Positions 42,101-53,300 of a stretch of 64,000 bases of DNA are shown here, piece by piece. This DNA comes from Symbiodinium natans (lineage: Eukaryota > Sar > Dinophyceae > Suessiales > Symbiodiniaceae). The stretch is from contig CAJNDS010002220.1 in NCBI GenBank assembly GCA_905221605.1, positions 277,871-341,870 on the forward strand. Reading direction: 5' to 3'. The notes beneath the pieces were generated by a model. It had not been told where the DNA came from. It saw only the letters and a list, made by a program, of their open reading frames with translations, and made no database searches. The position numbers and the translations under genes were made by a program. How positions within the stretch are numbered: position 1 is the stretch's first letter; every line of letters begins with the position of its first letter.

Positions 42101-45100
42101 TACCTCCCCCCCCCCCCCTAATTCTGAAATTCGCCCGGGCCCGAAAAATATTTAAAATTAGGGGGGTCTGACTCAACTCAAGGGCGAAGGCCCTGAACCC
42201 AGGTTTAGTATGGGCTGGGTGCCTTCAGGGTCCGGGAAAAAAGTTAGGGGTGGTTTAGTATTAGGGGGAAGGGATTAAGGGCTTAAGAACCCCTAAACCA
42301 CTAAGCCACTAAACCCTAAACCCTAAAACAGTTATGAAAAAGGTACTTTGGTGGGGGGGGGGGGTGGATCTAGTTCGGGCTTACCCAGAGTAGCCGATCT
42401 ACCCAGTAAAGGACGGCTTCTTATGCAGAGCTGGAGGTTATGGCTTGCAGGGTTTGAGGGTTTCAGGGTTTGAGGGTTTCGGGGTTTGAAGGTTTCAGCG
42501 TTTAAGGGTTTGGGGGAGAACATCCATGAAAAACAAGTCGAAATAGAACGCGGCATGTATATTCACTAAACTCGAACTCTGAACTCTGAACCCTCAGCCC
42601 TAAAACCCTAAACCCTAAACCCTAAACCCCATCCTAGGTCGGCTTCTAAGTTGGCGAGCAGGAACACAAGGCGAATTGGCATTCCTTGCATTCACCTTTG
42701 GGTAGTTCTGTAAATTAAAGGCCCCTTTTGGGGGGCCTCAGTTTGAGGATGCCGCGCTAAAATTAGGGGACTCCAAAATTTGGGTTCAGGGTTTAGGGTC
42801 TAGGGTCTAGGGTTTAGGGTAACTACATCCCCACCCGTCCAACCCGAGGCCGCTGTAGCCAACTGCGCTGCCTGCTGCATGGAGCTGCCGGCGGCCCAGC
42901 GTAGGGTTTAGGGTTTGGGGTTTAGGGTTTAGGGTTTGGGGTTTAGCGTTTGTGTTTAGGGTTTGGGGTTTAGGGTTTGAGGTTTAGGGTTTAGGGTTTA
43001 TTGCTTGGGGTTTGGGGTTTAGGGAAGCCCGGGTATACGCAAACCAAAACCCTGGAAAACCCTAAACTCATCCATCTGAAGTAGATGGACCCTAAACTGC
43101 TTTCAGGGTTCATGCCCCAACCCTCCGGTAACAATAAATAAACAGAATTATTAACAAAATAGAATAGAGTTCATGCCCCAACCCCCCGGTAACAATAAAT
43201 AAGCAGAATAATTAGCAAAATAGAATAGAGCAGAGCAGCTACGCCCTGCACCACACAGATCCAACAAACCCAAGACCAATCAACAACCGGTTCGGGGCTT
43301 GGGGTTAGCGTTTAGGGTTTAGGGTTTAGGGTTTAGGGTTTAGGGTTCAGTGTTGAGGGCTTAGGGCTTATAGGGTTTAGGGTTTACCCAAGCCTGAAGC
43401 CCAAAATCCTTTCACCATGGACGTTCCCCCATCTGAGTCTGGGGCTGGGCTTGTACCGAGGAGGACAATCATTGCAACAACCTAACCTTCGATGCCAACT
43501 TCCCCCTAAAAGTCTTTCCCCTCTGAACCGTATCCTACACCCAGGCCCTAAACCCCAAACCTTAAGCCCAGTCCTCGTTAGACCTATACTGAGAGAGTCT
43601 ACCGTAAGTTTTGAGGTGCACGACGCAAACTGTTTAACAGACCTAGGTTCGCACAAGCCCTCACCCACCAACCCTCTGTAAACCTTGTCAGGAAGGGTTG
43701 CTGCCGAGCCTGTTTCGACATTGCACGGGCTCCCAGGTTAATGCGGAGGGGGGTTAGTTAGGGCCTTGTTGTTCGTGATATGTCCCCCCTTTGTGACTTA
43801 AGGACCCAGGCCCTTTTGCGAGACGCCTAGGACCTTAAGAGGTTTCGGAGCTCTATTGCGGTTCGTAAGAGGGTCCCAATGATCTGCTGCCATGTTGCGA
43901 GCTGTACTGGCAATACTCTCAATTTGCTGGGGCACATGCTAGGACCGGAGGCTTGGACAAGTGGGACTACATAGGGGATGCAAATTTGAGGCTGCTGGGA
44001 TGCGAGGGGGTAAACAAAATTTCTGAACCTTATATAAACTTTCTAAAGCCCTAGAGTGCCCTATACAAACGCTATATACACCGCATACAACAGAAAAATC
44101 TTTTCACCATATACAACAGTAAACGCTCGACCCTCCCGTGCGCTCCTCAACTCCAAACCTTGCGGGTCCCCAAGTACTTTTCTTACGGAATGCTTTGCCT
44201 GGAAGTAATTACTATCCAGCTCGCGCTGGTTCCAAGTCTCTGCTTTCTGGCAAAAATAAATTGGATGCGTTGGGTAAGCTCTTCTGAACTTTCTCATCAA
44301 AAACGATGGTGATGACATAAGTGTCATTAAGTAAGTAAATCCAAGTCATTAAGCCCTATATTTGATCTGTTTAACCAACATTTTGATAAGAAGCAAAATA
44401 ATCATTTTGAGCTTCTGAAAGTGGATGAAATGACTGCAGTAGTGTAACGCGGAAATAGAGAAGGCTTATCTGGCAGCGGGCCTCCCATCAATGCTGCGCT
44501 GCTTTTCAGCTAAGACGACCAATCGAGCAGAGCCATGTTTATCCGGCTATCTTAAGATATTAAGGTGCGTGTCGAGATTATGTAGAGCCTTCAATGAGAG
44601 CCTTCAATGAGAGCCTTCAATGAGAGCCATCCCGGCACGGATGGGCCGGGGCTACATGAACCTTGAAGTTCGGGGTCTTGTTTGGCCCCAGCACACCAAG
44701 CCCAAACCCCTGCACAGTGCTGCTGGAACGGCCCCTTCCGTTTTAGTTTAGGGTCTCCATCATTGAGGTTAACCCCCCCCCCCCCCCCACCCCTGCCCCA
44801 ATGAACCCGAAGTCCTGCAGTTGATTTGGCATCAACTGCGAAGTTCTCTGCACACATAAACTAAATCGTTGAGGGCAAGCAAGCTCTACACCCCAAGCCC
44901 GAAACCCCAAACCCCAAACCCTGAAGCTTCCGTTTTGGAGGATCTCGATGGCCCCTGCCTGGACATCCAGCTACCTGTGAGGGAGCGCTCGGGGAGCAGA
45001 GGTTTAGAGTTTAGGGTTGATTCTCTCGCTTTCTTTGGGGGAGGAAGGGCTGGTCAGCGTAAAGTTCAGGTTTAAAGACGACATTTCGGATCGATTGCCA

Positions 45101-47600
45101 ACGCTTGACGGTCGTGGACGAGGTCTGCATTTTTCTCGATCTGCGGGTTCAGGGTTTAGGGTTTAGGGTTCGGGGCTTCGGGTCTAATTAGCGTTTAGTG
45201 GTCGTCCAAAAACTGTCAAATATGCTTCAGCAGCCTTATATGCACCCTAACCATCACCAGGAGCTTATTTTCCGAAATTGCTTAAGTAAGAACATTCCTT
45301 ATGTCACGATTCTGCTCCTGGTTTTAAGGCGCAGTTGTTGCGCAAGTTTTAGGAAGAACCCCCCACCCCAAACCCCACACCCCACACCCCAAACCCCAAA
45401 CCCCAAACCCCAAACCCTAAACCCTAAACCCTAAACCTAAACCCCGAACCCTAAACCCCGGGAAGGAGCTCATCCTCCTCGCCGACTTCGCGTACCTTTG
45501 CCTGCACGGCTGCATGTACGCGCAGCAGCAGGTGCCTGCGACTTAACGGTTTAGGGTTTAGGGTTTAGGGTTTAGGGTTTAGGGTTTAGGGTACAGTAGC
45601 GCAGGGGCTTCGGGTTTTAGAGTTTTGGGGAGTTTAGTTTTCACGCTACGCGACGCGCCTCGGTCTGGGCCCGCGGCAGCCCAAATGGGAAGGTGCTGTC
45701 CTTTTCCAGGCAAAAGGAGACATGAACGCTACACTTGAGATTGGAGTAATATGCTACACCCAAACGAGAATACTGTTTGGGTGTATGTATATTACCTATA
45801 GGTTTTCTTGGTCATTCTATATATATATATACACACATACTATACATACATATAGTTATGTTTGGCTTATGAGTATACGTATACACGTATGCATATGTGT
45901 GTAGTTTGTTTATACATCCTGGTCCGGTGCTCACTTCTTTTCAAACTTTTCAAACATCAGCGAAACCCTAGCACTCTGCTCTGCATCAGCAAGGCCCCGG
46001 GTAGGTGCGGGGGGGGGGGGGTCTATGCTAGGAGAACCGTGGGCGTCAGAGACTTTACCTGCTCTGGGATGCGAGGTACTTGCCCTCGCAGGGGTTACAC
46101 TCTGTGCCTCTAAGACTCAAACCGCTTGACCCAGGACTTTGCTTGATGGTTAGGGGACGTAGGTTGGCCCAACAATGCATCTGAAAGACGTGTTCGCTCC
46201 TACAGTCCCACCTTGGGGACCAAATGAACCCAGAAAGAATTTATGATTCATTCACCCGAATTGGATTAGTATAGGAGGGTACATGACCCCGCCCTTTAAC
46301 TAACAGTCCTTAATGGGGATAATAGCCGGGGGGGGACTATAATCCCTATTAACGACTGTTAGTATAAGGGGCGAGCATCCCAAAGTTTTGGGTTTAGGGT
46401 TTAGGGTTTAGGGGCTCTACCTATGCTAGTTCCATTCTTGCAGGTGGAGGTTGACGAGATGCAGAGACGGGGCTATGGTGGCGCGCCCCAGGCCACGCAC
46501 TCCGAACCCTCCAATCCTGCTAGGAACCCTCAACCCTAAACCCCAAACCCCAAACCCCAAACCCCAAACCCCAAACCCTAAACCCTAAACCCTAAACCCT
46601 AAACCCTAAACCCCTCAAGCCTTAAGACCTATAATCTCGAAGCCGGAACCTGTGGCCCGAACTCGGCAGCCTCCAAGCCGATGTCCAAGCCTAATCCTGC
46701 AAGCCCTAAACCCTAGCCCTAAACCCTAAACCCTAGCCCTAAACCCTAAACCCTAAACCCTAAACCCTAACCCTATGCCCCAAATCACAGAAGACTTGAA
46801 CAGCAGTCTCGCCGCCACCGCCTTGCGCCAGGTCTTGCTCGGAGCTCTGCCTCAAAAACTGCAGGCCTGAGCTACGAAACTAAGGTTCTGGGTTTATACG
46901 GTTTAAGGTTTCAGGAGTTTAAGGTTTCTGGATTGATAAGATGCAAGGTTTCAGGTCTAAGGTTTAAGGTCTCAGGTTGAAGGTTTCTATACCTCTGTGG
47001 TGCTTTACTGTAACTTTAGATCCTGCCTTTTTGGGTTTATTGGGTTTCTTAGTAAGGTAGCCAAAAGTTTAGTTTTTAGCTACCCTGCTAAGTGCAGCGA
47101 ATACGGTTTAAGGTTTCAGGATTGATAAGATGCAAGGTTTCGGGCCTAAGGTTTCAGGTCTGAGGTTTAAGGTTTCAGGTTCGAGGCTTGAGGTTGGAGG
47201 CTTAAGGTTTCGCGGCTAGGGTGTAGGATTTCGGCGGGGCTCCGACATTCAAGGCGCCCCGGTTGGGGGGATTTTGGGGTCCCTCCCCTCTTCGTCTTGG
47301 GATCCAATCGAGGTCCTCAAGACCTCCCCCACGGCGGGTTGTGAGGTGAATGAAGAGAGGGGTCGGAAAAAATCACCAATACTTTTATGGGCCCCAACAC
47401 CCTCTTCTAATCATTCAGGCTCCCATGTCAGGGTTGAAACTGTATAGGAACCAAACCCTAAACCCTAAACCCTAAACCCTAAACCCTAAACCCTAAACCC
47501 TAAACCCTAAACCCTAAACCCTAAACCCTAATGTCTTGTTGGCCTTCAGGCGCTGATGACCCAAGCTCGACCTCCTCAGCAGCAGTTCATGATGTCCTGA
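36133..47600 (+). CDS. Gene F: unknown protein, phase-closed chain of small exons
   Basis: Exons are 36133-36176, 36281-36324, 36503-36557, 36881-36912, 37468-37546, 37860-37900, (38358-38365), 38592-38641, 39017-39059, 39321-39359, 40977-41036, 41325-41380, 41679-41756, 42651-42687, 42849-42900, 44927-44976, 45466-45531, 46444-46480, 46791-46864 and 47550-47600 (stop). With the splice choices listed, every join closes phase, though several weak donors were chosen because they fit. The 5' end is unknown. One exon is cysteine-rich; NRFFVQPEG and neighbouring strands faintly resemble Tudor folds. No family is claimed. Confidence 0.6.
36281..36324 (+). CDS. Gene F exon
   Basis: Acceptor GGATTGGGGAG, donor GTTGCTT. 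It reads ACLPTTILESGVFW; both joins close phase. Confidence 0.5.
36503..36557 (+). CDS. Gene F exon
   Basis: Acceptor CAGATCCGCCCCAG, donor GTGAACG. It reads SDKIACESDGSVVCHFA with 14 of 17 G/C third positions. Confidence 0.7.
36605..36713. repeat. MITE-like element, AGGGGTCRGAATAATT family, copy 3
   Basis: GGGCTCGGAATAATTACTGA start and TAAGTATTAACCTGTATTAG end match the family. Lies in a gene F intron. Confidence 0.6.
36881..36912 (+). CDS. Gene F exon (3' end uncertain)
   Basis: Acceptor TTCGTGCTGACAG. It reads TRICSKSEAN to a phase-1 GC donor that fits 37468. A second frame (PEFAASLKQTAARMPS) runs to a GT donor at 36936. Confidence 0.45.
37468..37546 (+). CDS. Gene F cysteine-rich exon
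   Basis: Acceptor TAGATCCCTGAG, donor GTTAGGG. It reads PCDCLFGGICCCAHVSAKTR, about 80% G/C third positions. CCCTAAA upstream, TTTAGGG downstream. CxC/CCC clusters suggest metal binding or disulfides. Confidence 0.65.
37860..37900 (+). CDS. Gene F exon with telomeric donor
   Basis: Acceptor CTGCGCCGAG, donor GTTTAGGG. It reads LEQQSNDMSCWLL; AA plus A closes phase with 37546. Confidence 0.65.
38072..38145 (+). mobile_element. Introner-like element copy 3
   Basis: Has GGGACATGTTGAGATTTTCC, GAAGATCATATTCAGGAAC and CCAACCTAG in the family order, with possible GT start (GTAGGACC). No exon pair identified around it. Confidence 0.55.
38358..38365 (+). CDS. Gene F candidate 8-nt micro-exon
   Basis: CACCCGAT between CCCACTAAG and GTCACGAC moves phase 1 to phase 0, allowing the natural-looking frames downstream. 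Weak by itself. Confidence 0.25.
38592..38641 (+). CDS. Gene F exon with telomeric donor
   Basis: Acceptor CGAGGATTGAG, donor GTTTAGGG. Phase 0 reads GEGFHGDVEVVERRGT; the alternative frame reads GGFPWRCRGGGEERNW. Confidence 0.55.
39017..39059 (+). CDS. Gene F exon
   Basis: Acceptor GATCTGAGCAG, donor GTTAAGGG. It reads RIPEPWSKEEGPIS when joined to 38641 in phase 2, ending in phase 0 for 39321. Confidence 0.5.
39321..39359 (+). CDS. Gene F exon
   Basis: Reads LAPGEQLDEVLAS to donor GTGAGGCC, after acceptor CCCCCATGAAG. ATG 39315 in the same frame could alternatively start a separate gene here. Confidence 0.65.
40977..41036 (+). CDS. Gene F exon
   Basis: Acceptor TTATGCCCGCAG, donor GTGTGCTC. 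Twenty codons VAMSANRFFVQPEGPEPGQP, strong G/C third positions. Between CCCTAAA and a long TTTAGGG array (41070-41180). Confidence 0.8.
41325..41380 (+). CDS. Gene F exon (3' end uncertain)
   Basis: Very good acceptor (CTTGCCTGTCTTTTGCCCAG). It reads AQGLGTWQLEAMGLHP; a GA donor at 41381 fits the next phase. Confidence 0.6.
41397..41480. repeat. Foldback element CTAACAGTCCTTAATG family, copy
   Basis: CTAACAGTCCTTAATGGGCA arm with a diverged second arm and the GGGGAAGCATCCCA tail seen at 600-680 and 46299-46382. Confidence 0.55.
41679..41756 (+). CDS. Gene F exon
   Basis: Acceptor ACCCCAAACCCAAG, donor GTTTTAGGG. It begins SRFGLMNTPADNALVDAANC with nearly all third positions G/C. One of the clearest coding islands. 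Confidence 0.8.
42651..42687 (+). CDS. Gene F exon
   Basis: Acceptor GTCGGCTTCTAAG, GC donor GCATTCACC. It reads WRAGTQGELAFL, bridging phase 2 to 0. Moderate support. Confidence 0.45.
42849..42900 (+). CDS. Gene F exon
   Basis: Acceptor GTCCAACCCGAG, donor GTAGGGTTTAGGG. It reads AAVANCAACCMELPAAQ and ends in phase 1, fitting 44927. Confidence 0.75.
42901..44926 (+). other. Longest gene F intron
   Basis: Contains TTTAGGG arrays (42901-43025, 43300-43385), a 2 x 60-bp tandem duplication (43109-43229, AACAATAAATAA core), a G-rich block, and about 1 kb of ordinary sequence (43.4-44.6 kb) with no supported exon. Confidence 0.5.
44927..44976 (+). CDS. Gene F exon
   Basis: Acceptor AAACCCTGAAG, donor GTGAGGG. 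It reads SVLEDLDGPCLDIQLP; C plus CT gives Pro, closing phase with 42900. Confidence 0.7.
45466..45531 (+). CDS. Gene F exon
   Basis: Lies after CCCTAAA units and CCCCGGGAAG, before donor GTGCCTG. It begins ELILLADFAYLCLHGCMYAQ; phase 0 both sides, strong third-position bias. Confidence 0.8.
46299..46382. repeat. Foldback element CTAACAGTCCTTAATG family, best copy
   Basis: Arms CTAACAGTCCTTAATGGGGA and TCCCTATTAACGACTGTTAG are near-perfect inverted repeats. Confidence 0.75.
46444..46480 (+). CDS. Gene F exon
   Basis: Textbook acceptor GTTCCATTCTTGCAG. It reads VEVDEMQRRGYG to a phase-1 GC donor; the frame stays open to 46491 (GAPQ). Confidence 0.65.
46791..46864 (+). CDS. Gene F exon
   Basis: CCCTAAA array, then CCCAAATCACAG. 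It begins DLNSSLAATALRQVLLGALP and ends QKLQ at GC donor GCCTGAG, phase 0. Confidence 0.7.
46996..47098 (+). repeat. Dispersed 109-bp element, copy 4
   Basis: TGTGGTGCTTTACTGTAACT start and AAGTGCAGC end, a few internal deletions; in the last gene F intron, same orientation. Confidence 0.85.
47358..47433. repeat. MITE-like element, AGGGGTCRGAATAATT family, copy 4
   Basis: A diverged copy: GAGGGGTCGGAAAAAATCAC start and CTAATCATTCAGGCTCCCAT end. Confidence 0.5.
47455..47531 (-). repeat. CCCTAAA array
   Basis: About ten perfect units, 19 bp upstream of the terminal gene F exon. Confidence 0.95.
47550..47600 (+). CDS. Gene F terminal exon
   Basis: Acceptor CTTGTTGGCCTTCAG. It reads ALMTQARPPQQQFMMS then TGA; phase 0 fits 46864. 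Confidence 0.75.
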   Translation, partial: ALMTQARPPQQQFMMS

Positions 47601-47968
47601 GTGGGCCGAAGTGCTTCGGACCCCCTTGGCCCCACCTGGGACCTTGTTTGCCTACAGGGTTTGGGGTTTAGGGTTTAGGGTCAGTATAGTGGCAACTACC
47701 CTTAATTAGTAGGTATAACCCAAAAAAACTGTAGGTAAAAAGGGTTTCAGGCAAAGCCTACAGTCGAGCTCACAGTCCGCCTCGGCACCCGAAAGAAACC
47801 CAGCACCCCAAAATGCTCTGCCCGTTGAGCACCTGAAACCCTCGAACCTGCAAACCCGAAACCCGAAACCCTAAACCCCAAACCCCAAACCCTTAACCCT
47901 TGACCCTTAACCCTTACCCCTAAACCCGAAACCCAAAACCCTAAACCCTAAACCTTCACCCCACACAG

Positions 47969-48035
47969 CTATTGTCCGAGTCGGCTGGAGACCAAAGGTC
48001 TCTGCAGCGTGTACGATGGACGAAACAAGGAGCTA
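47969..48035 (+). CDS. Gene G exon
   Basis: Acceptor ACCCCACACAG, donor GTTTTGG. It begins YCPSRLETKGLCSVYDGRNK; phase 0 at its end. Confidence 0.65.
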
Positions 48036-50349
48036 GTTTTGGGGTTATTGGGTTGGAGAGAGGCTTTAGGGTTTAGGGGGTAGGGTTTAGGGGTTTCGGG
48101 GTTTAGGGTTTAGGTTTAGAGTGTAAACCCTAAACCCTTAAGCCCCAAAACCCTAAACCCTAAACCCCCAGAGCCCCCTCTAAGAGAGGCCCAATTCAGG
48201 CTGTGGATGGCTCTTGAGTTTAAAACCCTAAGCCGCGCAACCCGATCAAACCCCAAGTTCCCAACCTTTAAGGCCGGGGTTTAGGGTTTAGGGTTTGGGG
48301 TTTGGGGTTTAGGGTTTAGGGTCTAGGGTCTAGGGTCTAGGGTCTAGGGTCTAGGGTCTAGGGTCTAGGGTTTGGGGTCTAAACCCCAATCCCCTAAACA
48401 CCTAGGGTTGCGGGGTGAGGTTTCTCCTCACGCAGCTTGCAAGATACATAGAGCGTCACGTCAAGGGCGTGTGCCGTTCAGGTTGGCAATCAGGGCTTGT
48501 GTTTTTTTTTCGGGGGGAATGGGGCTTAGTGAGGCATGTGCGTCGTGCTGAAACTTCCTCTTACAGGAGCATCCGGGCACCCCGGTCTACAACCCTAAGC
48601 CCTAAGCCCTAACCTTAAAGCCTAAACCCTAAACCCTACAAGCCCCAAAGCCTCCTCGAGTCCAGAACCCACATGACTTGTGTTCAGGGGCACCACAGAG
48701 AAGCCACTACTAACACCCCCCAAGCCCATGTCCCAAGCCTTCAACACCCCAGATAAACTACCTTGAGCAACATTTGTTTTCAAGAGTAGTCATCGTAGTG
48801 ACAAGACGAGTAATCCTTCGACAACAGCCATAAGAATACCAGCAGTAGGTAGTTACTATAGAAAGCAATCGAATCAAAGTCACAATCCGAATGATACGGT
48901 TTTTTGTATACCCAAAACATCAGGGCTCGCTTAACAACAGCAACCAAGGGACTACAGTTTAGAGAAGTGGCAAATGCTTCCACTCATCGTGACGTTTAAC
49001 AACAACCAGCGTCGAAGGGACACTATGAAGCCCCACCGGAACCCAAAACAACATGATTCAGCTCTTGGGGCTTCTTAGAGCTCAAAAATGCCCTTAAAAC
49101 AACCCGAAGTTTGAGGGTTTGGGATTTAGGGCCCAAGCCCTGAACCGGAAGATGTTTCTTTTTTGGTTGTGACTTAGGGTTTAGGGTTTCGGGTTAGGGT
49201 TTGTAGGGTTCGAAGCTCCTAAACAGCTACGAGCGAGTAGTTGCCCTCCATGTGCCAGGCCGGATATGTTCGTGGGCATCCATTGCACGCACGGAGCAGC
49301 TTGGCCTTACCGGTTAAGGGTTAGCTTTTGGGTTTGGGGTTTGGGGTTGTGGGTGTTGGGGGTTTCGGGTGTTGGGGTTCTTAGGTCTTGGGTTTTGGGT
49401 TTGGGTGTTGGGGTTTTGAGGCCTTTTGGGCCTTGGGGGTACAGGGTTTACTGTTTTTTTTTTTTTTTGGGGGGGGGGGGGTTAATATGTGAAGACATGA
49501 AGAAGCTCCATCTGCCCCAGTCCTTTGGGGTTTAGGTTTAGGGTTCGGGGTTTTGGTTGAATGACGCCATGCAACCCACACAGATTCACTACATTCTATG
49601 GGACCCCGAAGCCACCCCCGCCCATTTCAGAATGTGAACAGCAAAACCTTGAGCCATAAACCCTGAACCCTAAACCCTACACCCTAAACTACAAAATCCC
49701 AAACCCGAAACTCAAAAGCCTAAAAGCGTAAAGCCCGGAACCTCCCAACATCCCTTCGCTCTAAACCCGCCAAGCACCCTCAACCCTCCACCCTAAACGT
49801 ACCATATATGAACCCGTTCCTGGTATCCGCGGCCCCCCGCCCCCCAAACCCCAAGCCTCTCCCTAAACCTTAAGACAAATTTAAACCTCACACCCTTAAC
49901 CTAAACCGTAAACCTTCAACCCCAAACGCCAACGCCCCATTCACAGCAAAGGGGGTGGCTAAACCTTAAACCCTAAACTTATGTAAACCCTAAACCTGAA
50001 ACTGCAAACCTGAAACCCTAAACCCTAAACCCGAAAACCCTAACCCCCCAACCACACCCACACCACAGGGGGGGCGCAGGGGTCGGTCTCTTAAACCTTC
50101 AACCCCAAATCCTGACCCCAACGCCCCGATCACACCACGGACCTAAACCTCAGACCCTAAACCCCGAACCCTAAACTCTAAACCTTAAACACTAAACCCT
50201 AACCCCCAAACCGCACCCACACCACGGGCAAAGGGGGTAAGCCTAATCCTTAAACCTTAAACCTTGAACCCTAAACCCTTAAACCCTAACCCGCCAACCA
50301 CACCCACACCAAGGGGGTGGGGGGTGGGGGTAGGGATCCAAGGGAGGAT

Positions 50350-50385
<36 letters not shown>

Positions 50386-53300
50386 CCCGGGACTACAAAT
50401 AATATGTGTATATATATATATATATATATTCATACATAAGAATATATGCAGATATGCATGTACATATATATATATATATGTATGATGTGGCTAGCGAGGG
50501 TTTAGAAGGTTTAGGTTTTTGCGTTTGGGGTTCAGGGTTTCGGGTTCAGGGGGCATAAATCGTACAAGGCATATTGTTCTCGTAGGACGCGTGGGGTTTA
50601 GAGGTTTGTAGGGATAAGGCTTTAAAGGGCCGATAGGATGTTTGTGTCAACAGTCTAGAGGGTGCATATTATTATCTATATGTTTCTCAGGGCTGTCTAC
50701 GGGCAACAAGTTTCATTTTGGTTGACTCACCGTTTCTCAACACCGTGAACCCTAAACCCGAACTCCTCCCCCCCCCCCCCGCCGGACCCTAAACCCAAAA
50801 GCCTAACCCTAAACCCTAAACCCTAAACCCTAAACCCCCAAGTTTGAACCATCAACCCAAAGACACCTGATGCACGGCGCGAGGTAAACCGCACCGGCTT
50901 CATCGTGGCGGCTTACCTCATGACTCGGGGAGAGCAGCCAGCGTACCTGGACGCCCGAAGCCAAGCTCTCCATTTAGGGTCTAGGGTGTAGGGTTAGGGT
51001 TTAGGGTTTAGGGCTTAGGGTTTAGGGTTTAGGGTTTAGGGTTTAGGGTTTGGGGTTTAGGGTTTTGGGTTTTGGGTTTAGTTTGTTCAACATCTTCTTG
51101 AATGGTAGTCTCCACAAACCCTAAACCAGAATATGCTTGAGGGCTACACCTCAAGCGGATTGTCACCTGCACTCGATGCTTCCTGTCCAGTTCAAGCCGC
51201 CCAGCACTGTAGAGGCAGGAAAAAGTAGCCTAAACCCCAAAACCTTCACATGTGGACAGTTCTCTCTAGCAGACGTTGCTCCTCTTTTCGGGTCCCTATG
51301 GCAACTGCGGAGTGCGGAGCCTGTTCAGAAAACTGACGGTGTGTGTTTTGGTACTTAGTAGCTGAGTAGGCAGCCTTTAATCTTTTGACATGCTTGCACA
51401 GGTCGCGCGTTCATCTTTTGGGGTCTATACTCCTGCCAGAATTGAAAGGGTAACAGACTTTGGCCCAGGGTACTATAGGGGTCAGAATAATTGCGAATAA
51501 TATTCCCTTAGTTATTCAGGCCCCTATAGTAGCCCCAAACCCTGAACCCTGAACCCTAAACCCTAAACCCTAAACCCTAAACCCTAAACCCTATTCAAAT
51601 TAGTCAGGCCCCTAAAGAAACTCAGCGACTAAAGAGTGGGGGGATGAGGCCGTTGCGGCTTTCGAGAGAGCGCGCGGCCATAAGATCGACAAGCCATACC
51701 TGCTGCAGGCTCGAGGGGGTCCCTCCAGCAATTTGGGGAGTTTTGGCTTCTTTTGTTGTTTTTGCTTTTGGTTGTTTTCGTTTCTTCTTCGTTTTTTTGT
51801 GTTTTTTGGGGCTTTGGGGTTTTGGGAGGCAAATGTTGGGGTAAGCGCCAAACACCCAAGGGGTTAGGCGGCTTCGGGCTTAGAGGTCTTGGCTTAGGGA
51901 GCTCGGATCCTGAACGGCAAAAGGGCAGGGTTTCGGATTTAGGGTTTAGGGTTTAGGCTTTGCAGGGCTGTTGAAGTCTTCGGGTTTTAGGGTTTAGGGC
52001 GAACAGGAATCTAAGTTATTTGCCCAAGATCTTGTTTTCTAGTCCAGCAGCTTTCATCTTTGGACTTCTCAATTCGCTTGCGCCTTCTTTAAATGACATC
52101 TCAATGTACGGGGCCATAGCCGCTGCGACCTCATCGTATCTACAGTCAGCCATGTGAGTTTGGATTAAGTTTATAGGGCTTACTGGTCTCAAGGGTTCTA
52201 GGGCTGACTCATGGATCTGCAAGCACGGTCTTCGGATCAATGTCAGTTTCATGTGCATGTCCACCTCACGTGCATGGCCAGACTGCTGTGCAGGCTCTGA
52301 AGCAGCTGGAAGCAGGCAGTCCTGGAAGATGCTCGAACCCTAACCCTAAAATCCTGAAAAGCCCCTAGAACCCTGCGTCCGAACCGTTCTTAGGCTTTCA
52401 ACTTGCAACGAGCCTCCCTAAGCCCGGGAAGGAGTTTTGGGATCCTGGTACCCCACTCCCCCTCTCCCCCCCCCCCACCCCCCTGCCCCAGCCTCCCCAC
52501 CCCCCCTCCACCTTCTTCCCCCCCCACCAAGTCCCGAAAGGAAGCCTTGTGCTGAACAGAGCCACACACCCTTGGATACTTCTAGTGGCTTGCCAAGGGG
52601 GAGGGATGGAGAATGAGGGGTGTTTTTCGGGCTTCGGCTATTCGAGAACTAGGGCCTGCATTTCTTATGGAACTATAGGTTTGAGGAGTCTTGGGGGTAT
52701 TGGGCTCGGGGGTTTTGGGAATTGGCCCAGTTTCAGGGTTGACATACGGCCTGCCCTATACGCAGCTCGGCTTTGCCGTTCGTACTACCTCGGATTTGTG
52801 TTGTTTCAGTGGTTTGCCGTTTATGTCCTTGTAAGTTAGGGGGGCTTACACGAGATGTCAGGCCACGTTGAGACACGACCGTTCCTCGAGCTGTGCCCTG
52901 AACGCCACCAACCCGACTGCACCAGCTGAAATTCCCGGACCCTCCTGTGAAGCCCCATTTTAGGGTTAGGGTTTAGGGCTCAGGGCCTGAGGGTTTAGGG
53001 TTAGGGTTTAGGGTTTAGGGTTTAGGGCCAAAGGGTTTAGGGTTTTTAGGGGCCAAAGCCGAAGCAAGCACTGTAGAATCTAGCCCTCCCGGAGCCGCAG
53101 GCCAGTACTGAAGGGTACATGCCACAAATGCCAGCCGCCGGGGCCTTGCTGGTGCAGGCTGTAACCCTAAACCCCTAACCACCTAAGCCCTAAATCCCTA
53201 AACCCCTAAACCCCTAAAACCCTAAACCCGAAACCCTGCACGTTGGCTTGGGAACTCTTGAGGCCATTTCAAGGGTGCTTCGGGTTTTTTTTTTGCGGTA

